Shown: one piece after another, positions 10,326 to 14,894 of the stretch
How positions within the stretch are numbered: position 1 is the stretch's first letter
How the letters are laid out: each line of letters opens with the position of its first letter
Origin: Cudoniella acicularis
Lineage: Eukaryota > Ascomycota > Leotiomycetes > Helotiales > Helotiaceae
Length of the DNA stretch: 14,894 nucleotides
Direction of reading: 5' to 3'
Assembly (NCBI GenBank): GCA_013054445.1
Contig: JAAMPI010001403.1
Location: 1 to 14,894, forward strand
Made by a program: the position numbers and the translations under genes
Notes under the pieces: model-generated
Databases searched by the model: none
The model's input: only the letters and a program-made list of their open reading frames with translations
What the model was told of the DNA's origin: nothing

Positions 10326-11240
10326 CTAAATAGCCGTCCTCCATAAGCGGGGACTCGGAGTTTCCAGAAAAGCCTCATAATCGTGTAATAAGAACAGGTC
10401 TCTTCGTTTTAACTTGGTGTCTTTGGTATCTTTGGTGTCCTTGGGGCCATTGGCGTCCTCAGGGTCTAAGTTCAAGACATTCCAGTTCAAGACTTTCTCA
10501 ATTACGACTTTCCCCTCTTTAGTTTTATGAATTCTAACTTCAGTACCTCTCAACTAAAAAGCATATTCCTCGCAACATCCTTGATTGACACAGCCATGCA
10601 CAACGCCTTGGTTATAAGCCCTGAATATCATCTCTTTTAAAGCCATATCGTCTTTCCGACTCTTTTTCGAATCATTGAAATCCATGGTTTTCTTCTTTTC
10701 CGAGAGATCCATAGGAGCTCTAGTGGCAACCGTCTGACTATCTTCCGTAGGCGAGGTATTTCTAGGGGCGGTTAATATTTTTCAACAGGCGTAGTTCTCC
10801 GTCAATCTCTTCCACCATCGCTCGAGCAACGAAACCTTCCGTTCTCGCCTTTTCTAGGAGACCTTCAATGTTCTCAATACTCATACTAAAAGATAATTTC
10901 ACCCCGTCTAGGAACCCTTCGATGTAACTGGCCTTAACAAGGTTGTGGCTGGTAGCATCCGCTTTGAATTCCGGGAAAAGTGCCAGAGACACCTCATCTC
11001 GGCGCTTTTGATGCATGCCAAACACCATCACGGATGCACCGCTTCGAAAATTTGCCTACTGCTCTTGCCTGTGTCTTGCCTTCCTGTTTTTTTGAAGGGA
11101 TCGAACTTATATCCCTGTTTAGGTGCGTTCGGGTGGTCGCAAGTGTCGTGGCGGTAGTGCTCATCCTCCTTGTTGTCATTGCCTTGGTCATCGGAAAGCC
11201 ACGGTTCGGAATGTTGTCGATCGTTCCCAAGGTCACCCAT
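10326..11240 (-). pseudogene. Locus B: paralogue of locus A with several frame breaks
   Basis: The first segment starts at ATG 11240 (MGDLGNDRQH) and has YRHDTCDH at residues 29-36 and GYKFDPF at 43-49. It stops at TGA 11028-11030. A second frame, from about 11031 to 10762, reads RRDEVSLALFPEFKAD and contains YIEGFLDG and RTEGFVAR. It ends at TAG 10762-10764. A third frame takes over (APRNTSPTEDSQTVATRAPM) and contains LKEMIFRAYNQGVVHG, then TAG at 10554-10556. Past that stop the same frame continues for 75 codons to 10326 (EVRIHKTKEGKVVIEKV, a KDT triplet, LFLLHDYEAFLETP). I found no intron with good signals that reconciles the frames. The simplest reading is a decayed multi-module gene; draft-sequence errors or unrecognised introns are alternatives. 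It lies on the same strand as locus A. Function is unknown. Confidence 0.5.
10413..10448. repeat. 9-bp tandem repeat within locus B
   Basis: Three near-identical 9-bp units and one diverged unit. On the minus strand they encode Lys-Asp-Thr three times (PKDTKDTKDTKLK). Confidence 0.8.
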
Positions 11241-11977
11241 TTTGACTTTACGGCTAAGCACCGAATTTGATGGCGAGTGTCTTCCGGTGTATATCGCGCT
11301 GTTTCCCTTGAATTTGAGTGGACTCCCTTAGTCAAATCCGCCTTGTCGAATGCTGAGGTTTGTTGTGTTGAGGTAGTCCGTCGTCTGGCAAGGAGGAAGC
11401 TCTGCTGGACAAACATACTTCTGTGTGCTGGAGGATATATTTCGTGAGAGAAAGGCTGTTCTCTTGCTGTTGTTCCCTTTACCGAGGGCGTCGAGTAAAA
11501 GGCTTTGGCATTGAGTAAGGACATGAGCGAAAAAGCGATTGGTTTCAAACATGTCAACCTCTGCTACAGAATCGCGCCTTCTATACTTACCCGCTGACGG
11601 AAAATTCCGATATCAAGGTCCTCGAAGGTTGCTTTGGTTGTACCACCATCGCTCTTGCCCTGAAAATGTTAACAGAGTGGTTGGTAGTACTGTAATGCTT
11701 TACAAGTAAGCACCTTCCGCAGCAACCTCTTTCCTTTGCAAATATGGATATTGCCAAGTCGCTGAGCGATTAAAGCCACACACAATACCATTATTTCGAC
11801 AACTATATGAGATCCTGATATCTTCACGCTTGTCAACGTCGTCTCTTCCAGTTTTGAGCCCAGATTTTGGACGATGGTAAAGCGTATTGCGTTTTCACTC
11901 CCCTGTCCTTACCACCATTGCCTCACTACTTACACACAATTCCTCTCCATTTCTTTCTTTGAAAAAAAAGACTGCTT
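11241..11977 (-). other. Spliced-looking minus-strand region between loci D and B
   Basis: A 69-nt segment at 11591-11659 is flanked by excellent minus-strand splice signals: upstream TGTTAACATTTTCAG (branch plus acceptor) and downstream GTAAGTATAG (donor). This suggests an exon, but all three of its frames are nearly open, so I cannot choose the phase. Upstream, 11700-11894 has two competing open frames, one rich in Cys/Trp/Tyr (for example SCRNNGIVCGFNRSATWQ). Downstream, 11328-11552 is open in the frame of the first segment of locus B but is cut by TAA. It may be 5' exons of locus B or 3' exons of locus D. Confidence 0.35.
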
Positions 11978-12049
11978 CTGCCGAAACGATGTTAAAAATT
12001 GTTATGTTCAAAAAGACAACTATTCAAGTCTCTCAAGGGAAATACTTAC
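11978..12049 (-). other. Strong candidate intron just after the locus D stop (72 nt)
   Basis: The donor is GTAAGTAT, the branch-like sequence TTTTTAACAT, and the acceptor TTTCGGCAG. The donor begins four bases after the TAG of locus D. It is either an intron in the 3' untranslated region or a coding intron of a longer ancestral gene. Confidence 0.6.
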
Positions 12050-12053
12050 CCAA

Positions 12054-12449
12054 CTACACAACCGCTTTCTTCCCATCTCTCCACACCATTCCCTCACTTT
12101 TCACTTCATCCACCAATACCCTCCCCTATTTATCGTTACCACCACCCCGCATCTCCACTTTTCATTCTTCACAGCGGACAGTACTCACCACAACAACCCC
12201 CTTCCTCAACGTAATCATCACCCTCTTTCCTTCCCCCTCACCCTCTCCCTTGTTCCTACCATCCAAACCCAATGTACGCCGATATTTACACCCAGCACAC
12301 CATTCCTTTACCCTGGATACACCCACGATTTGGTTCCGCCAACAGCCAGATTTGAGATTCGTTTGGAGGGCGTAATCGCAGGGTGTTTCGACGCGGGGGA
12401 CGCCCCAGTGTTGGCAGAGGGTGTGGTAGGTTTCTGTTTGGTGGCACAT
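12054..12449 (-). CDS. Locus D: small Cys/His-rich, probably zinc-binding protein (2 exons)
   Basis: Exons 12449-12189 and 12125-12054 give 110 residues from ATG 12449; no earlier in-frame ATG is seen. The protein begins MCHQTETYHTLCQHWG and has cysteines at 2, 12, 24, 36, 51 and 54, including CQH (12-14), TPC (22-24), SGCW (34-37) and a CAGC pair (51-54). This spacing suggests one or two metal sites, and small fungal proteins of this Met-Cys-His type exist, but I cannot name the family. A Lys/Gly/Glu-rich stretch follows, then a Val-rich end (VLVDEVKSEGMVW). The stop TAG is one C-to-T change from a Gln codon, and the reading frame resumes beyond the next intron, so the protein may once have been longer. 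No signal peptide or membrane segment is seen. It is probably cytosolic or nuclear; that is inference. Confidence 0.6.
12126..12188 (-). other. Intron of locus D (63 nt, phase 0)
   Basis: The donor is GTGAGT, the branch-like sequence GGTAAC, and the acceptor AAATAG. Unspliced, the frame ends at a TGA inside the intron (12162). Spliced, it continues as GRVLVDEVKSEGMVW. Confidence 0.65.
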
Positions 12450-13646
12450 TTTCTCTTTTTGGGGCTGGAGTCTTTGGTACTGGAATGGGTGGGTTATTGG
12501 TTGGAGTGGAGTGGAGTGGAGGGAAGTGGTGATAATGGGGGGTTATTTGGGGGAGGTTTCCGGATTTGGAAGATTGAAGTTTGGTGTAAGGGGTGAATGG
12601 GTGGGATTGTTGGGAGCAGTGTTGATATTCAGGGGGCAGAGGGGAGAAAAGGAGTATATGAAGGTCATGGCTGATTTCTTAACGGTTCTCCGTTTTCAAA
12701 GAAAGCGGTAGTATCATTCCTATGGATGAAAGACTTCTTTACTCTATAACCTGTGAATTTACAATTCTTTCTCAACCTTGCAGAACTTCATGTCTGCCTA
12801 CCGAAAAAACCAACATTCACCCAGAAGTGTTTCTGAAAGCGTTTTTGTGATTGTTACAGAACAAGCGATGAGGTGTTGTTACTATCGTTACTGCTAATGT
12901 GGTTGGTGTCTTCGTCTGCTTTGTATGCAATGCAATGCGAGACGGGAACCCAATTTTCTTTTCACGGAAGGCCTCCTGGTTCTGGAGCCTATTGCTGACT
13001 GCAGCTTATGTTGGAATTCAAAGGGTATGTTTGGTATTCTAGGCAAGAACGAGCTAAGAAGAAGAAGGAATATGTGCTCGAAGGGCGCCACGTGGATTTC
13101 TCGACCATATCTCCGAAAGCATTCTCACTTTCTTTTAAGAAAATCACCGAAAGCTATATCCAGCACTCACCTCAAGCAAAAACAAAGTCACAGCTCCAAA
13201 ACAGTTGTGAAAAGAATGAGTGTTAAATTAATCTAGACAAGTACAGTGCAGATTCCACAACCTCCTTCCTCCCAAAAAGTCGGCGCCTCCTCTACACTCC
13301 CTATCCGACCAATATCAGCTTGCTAGCTTCCCCTTTATTTTCTATAATTATTTATATCCCATATTAATTCGAAAACATAAACTCCAGCTTTTTGTTATCC
13401 GTCCTTTCCCTTCCCACTCTTTTCCCAATATTAAATCCTCCTTCTCCCACCTATTTTTGTTTCTCTCTTTCACACACAAAGCAGATGGTTCCCAACCACC
13501 ACTAGAACCAGAGAGGGAAATCATGACGATCTCGACTGAGAGGAGGAAGGGATGTGTGAAGGCTTCTGGTGGTGCGTGGATGGAATTTCTGCGAAAATTG
13601 TCGGGGCACTGGACAAGACGAGGGGTTTGGTTGTTCCTTTCTGGCC
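12450..13646. other. Upstream region of locus D and gene-poor spacer
   Basis: Immediately upstream of locus D the minus strand is rich in C and T, as in many fungal promoters and leaders, and holds short ACTCC repeats. No gene is supported in the rest. A plus-strand frame at 13008-13226 follows a branch-plus-acceptor-like sequence (GCTGACTGCAG) but has no recognisable domain and no clear upstream exon. Confidence 0.4.
12503..12521. repeat. 5-bp microsatellite
   Basis: GGAGT is repeated three times, followed by a partial copy, upstream of locus D. Confidence 0.8.
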
Positions 13647-13730
13647 ATCCCATATTCGTATTACTCCTTCCAATGCTGACTGAAAGGAGCAAGGACTTGG
13701 TGGGATGACGAATGGTCGTACTTCCTCCCG

Positions 13731-13749
13731 TCTGTCTGTCTGTCTGTCT
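13731..13749. repeat. TCTG tetranucleotide microsatellite
   Basis: TCTG is repeated four and three-quarter times without interruption. Confidence 0.92.
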
Positions 13750-13980
13750 TTTTATTTTTCGGACCTTCGTAAGGCTGTGAAGGATCACCCCAGGCCATCC
13801 CAAATCAAGTTCTGCTATGCAGAACAAGTATTGTCCACTTGCTACCTCGCCCCAATCTTGCTCCAAAATAGAGCAAAAAGAGGGGTATACAAGTCTTTCC
13901 CACCTGCCCGCAACTCGACAGGGACGATGAAGAGGTGTTAAAGCGCATGCGGTGTCTCTCTCTTTTATTTATTCGGCTGT

Positions 13981-14000
13981 TCCAAAAACCCTTTTTTGGA
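13981..14000. repeat. Perfect inverted repeat, 8-bp stem with 4-nt loop
   Basis: TCCAAAAA, then CCCT, then TTTTTGGA. It lies in the diverged-repeat zone. No function can be assigned. Confidence 0.85.
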
Positions 14001-14592
14001 AAGCTACCCCAACCCAACCGGAACGCTTTGAACGCCTTCCAATAAATCCTGTCCTGCTCTTTGCCTGCCAGATATCCAGAAACAAGGAGATTTCCATTCA
14101 TACATTCCATATTCAGATTTACTCCTCTCAATGCTGAGGTAAGAGTAACGACTTGGTGGGATGCTGTATGGAGTCTTGCTTGCCTGTGACTGGCTAGGGA
14201 TGATAGAAGGGGAATTACTTCCTTCCGTCCCTTATGGCTTTTTCGAAAATCCTTTTGCAATCGGAACGCCTTCCTGACGCCCTTCCCGGAAACCAATAAA
14301 CCCGTAACCTGCAGACGCTTTTATCGCCATCCGGAACGCTCTCCTAAAATCCATAAACCCGCAGACCCATTCCCGTTCTTTTCAAATACACCATTCTTTC
14401 TGCCCAAATTCGAATCCGTAACGTCGTCCGGATAATGCCCTATCCAAAACTTCGTTCTCAAATGCCCAGCGTCAGACGCCGTTCCTGAACTCCGTATATA
14501 CGCCAACATCCAGAACGCCTTTCCTAAACGCCATGCCTGCAACGCCAAATATCCCAATACAAACCCACATTTCAAGAATTGAAAAGGCGCGC

Positions 14593-14894
14593 TTACAGCA
14601 AAGCTGCAGCAACGCCAAAAATGACGGCTAAGGCACCAGTGCTAGCAGCGACGCGGATGGAGTTATTAGAGACGATTGGAGTTTTGCTTGATGTTGGTGC
14701 TGGGTTTGAGGGTGGGTTGCTGGAGCCTGGGTTGTTGGCACCAGGGTTGTTAGAACTTGGGTTGTTAGAACTTGGGTTGCTAGAACCCGGGCTGTTAGAA
14801 CTTGGGTTGTTAGAACTTGGGTTGTTAGAACCCGGGCTGTTAGAACTTGGGTTGCTAGAACCCGGGCTGTTAGAACTTGGGTTGTTAGAACCCG
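14593..14894 (-). CDS. GPI-anchored cell-wall/surface protein, C-terminal part only
   Basis: The stop is TAA at 14593-14595; the frame is open to the window edge, so only the last 99 whole residues are present. The visible part is a run of about 12 pentapeptides of the form P-(G/S)-(S/A)-(N/S)-(N/S), then a Pro/Ser/Thr linker (NPAPTSSKTPIVSNNS), then a final hydrophobic stretch (GALAVIFGVAAALL) that ends the protein. A Ser/Asn-rich spacer followed by a short hydrophobic tail with no charged end is the usual GPI-attachment signal; the omega site is probably among the Ser/Asn/Ala residues just before it. The repeats would be heavily O-glycosylated and extend the protein through the wall. The N-terminal domain, and so the function (enzyme, CFEM-like or adhesin), cannot be seen. 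Confidence 0.88.
   Translation of the reverse strand, partial: GSNNPSSNSPGSSNPSSNSPGSNNPSSNNPSSNSPGSSNPSSNNPSSNNPGANNPGSSNPPSNPAPTSSKTPIVSNNSIRVAASTGALAVIFGVAAALL
14716..14894 (-). repeat. 15-bp coding minisatellite (about 12 units)
   Basis: Twelve 15-bp units, the last cut by the window end, encode the PGSNN/PSSNS/PGSSN/PSSNN pentapeptides. Units at the right end are nearly identical. The two at 14716-14745 have diverged (GGAGCC and GGCACC variants), which marks the older edge of the array. Confidence 0.93.

Larger units (their letters stand above)
13647..14560. repeat. Zone of diverged direct repeats downstream of the wall-protein gene
   Basis: A segment of about 70 bp at 13647-13715 recurs in diverged form at 14104-14171; shared exact words include ACTTGGTGGGATG and CAATGCTGA. 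A pyrimidine-rich word with TTTTATTTxTTCGG occurs near 13745 and 13960. A third family, with the core GGAACGC(C/T) or GAACGCC followed by TTCC and often by (A)ATAAA(C/T)CC, occurs near 14021, 14263, 14333 and 14512. No gene is supported here. Confidence 0.6.

Noticed and set aside
11874..12596. Plus-strand open frame of 240 codons
   Set aside because: It lies antisense to locus D, whose minus-strand Cys/His pattern and consensus splice sites are much better supported. Its Thr/His/Pro/Phe richness follows from the pyrimidine-rich plus strand.
13008..13226. Plus-strand frame after a GCTGACTGCAG acceptor-like site
   Set aside because: The translation is mildly protein-like, but there is no partner exon, no homology I recognise, and a second open frame overlaps it (12925-13236). 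One splice-like site is not enough.
13348..13866. Minus-strand open frame of 172 codons
   Set aside because: It runs through the TCTG microsatellite and the repeat zone, has no domain, and is contradicted by several overlapping frames on the other strand.

Overview
This window looks like genomic DNA from a filamentous ascomycete fungus (Pezizomycotina). The evidence is short introns (50-88 nt) with GT...AG ends, RTAAC-like branch sites close to the acceptor, roughly balanced base composition, long gene-free spacers, and a GPI-anchored wall-protein tail. A Leotiomycete-like genome is my guess, not something the sequence proves. One N at 9015 inside a poly-T/AT-rich stretch suggests draft assembly, so apparent frameshifts must be read with care.

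Every coding locus I can support lies on the minus strand. Reading left to right: 1-1235 is a gene-free 3' flank. 1236-5465 is one large three-exon gene for a 1363-residue protein. Its N-terminus carries what looks like an H2B-like helix set followed by an H2A-like helix set. The rest is mostly low-complexity, with four copies of a short D-F-(L/I/V)-R motif near the C-terminus. 5466-9181 is about 3.7 kb without a convincing gene; it holds a cluster of short tandem repeats at 6551-6850.

9182-11240 holds two related loci (A and B) that share an ungapped CxH...GYK(Y/F)DPF block near their starts and a YxxGVVxG block nearer their ends. Both have broken reading frames (in-frame stops and frame changes), so I annotate them as pseudogenes or genes damaged by sequence error. 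12054-12449 (locus D) is a compact two-exon gene for a 110-residue Cys/His-rich protein. Its stop codon sits four bases before a near-perfect 72-nt intron, after which the frame continues for 27 more residues. 11241-11977 carries further fungal splice signals.

12450-14592 is gene-poor and includes a zone of diverged repeats. 14593-14894 is the 3' end of a gene for a cell-wall protein with a Pro/Ser/Asn/Gly pentapeptide minisatellite and a GPI-signal tail; the rest of that gene lies beyond the window.

No operon-like or pathway link between the genes is visible. The most notable items are the hidden histone-fold-like pair, the A/B orphan family, and the recurrent CpA-to-TpA-type stops in A, B and D.
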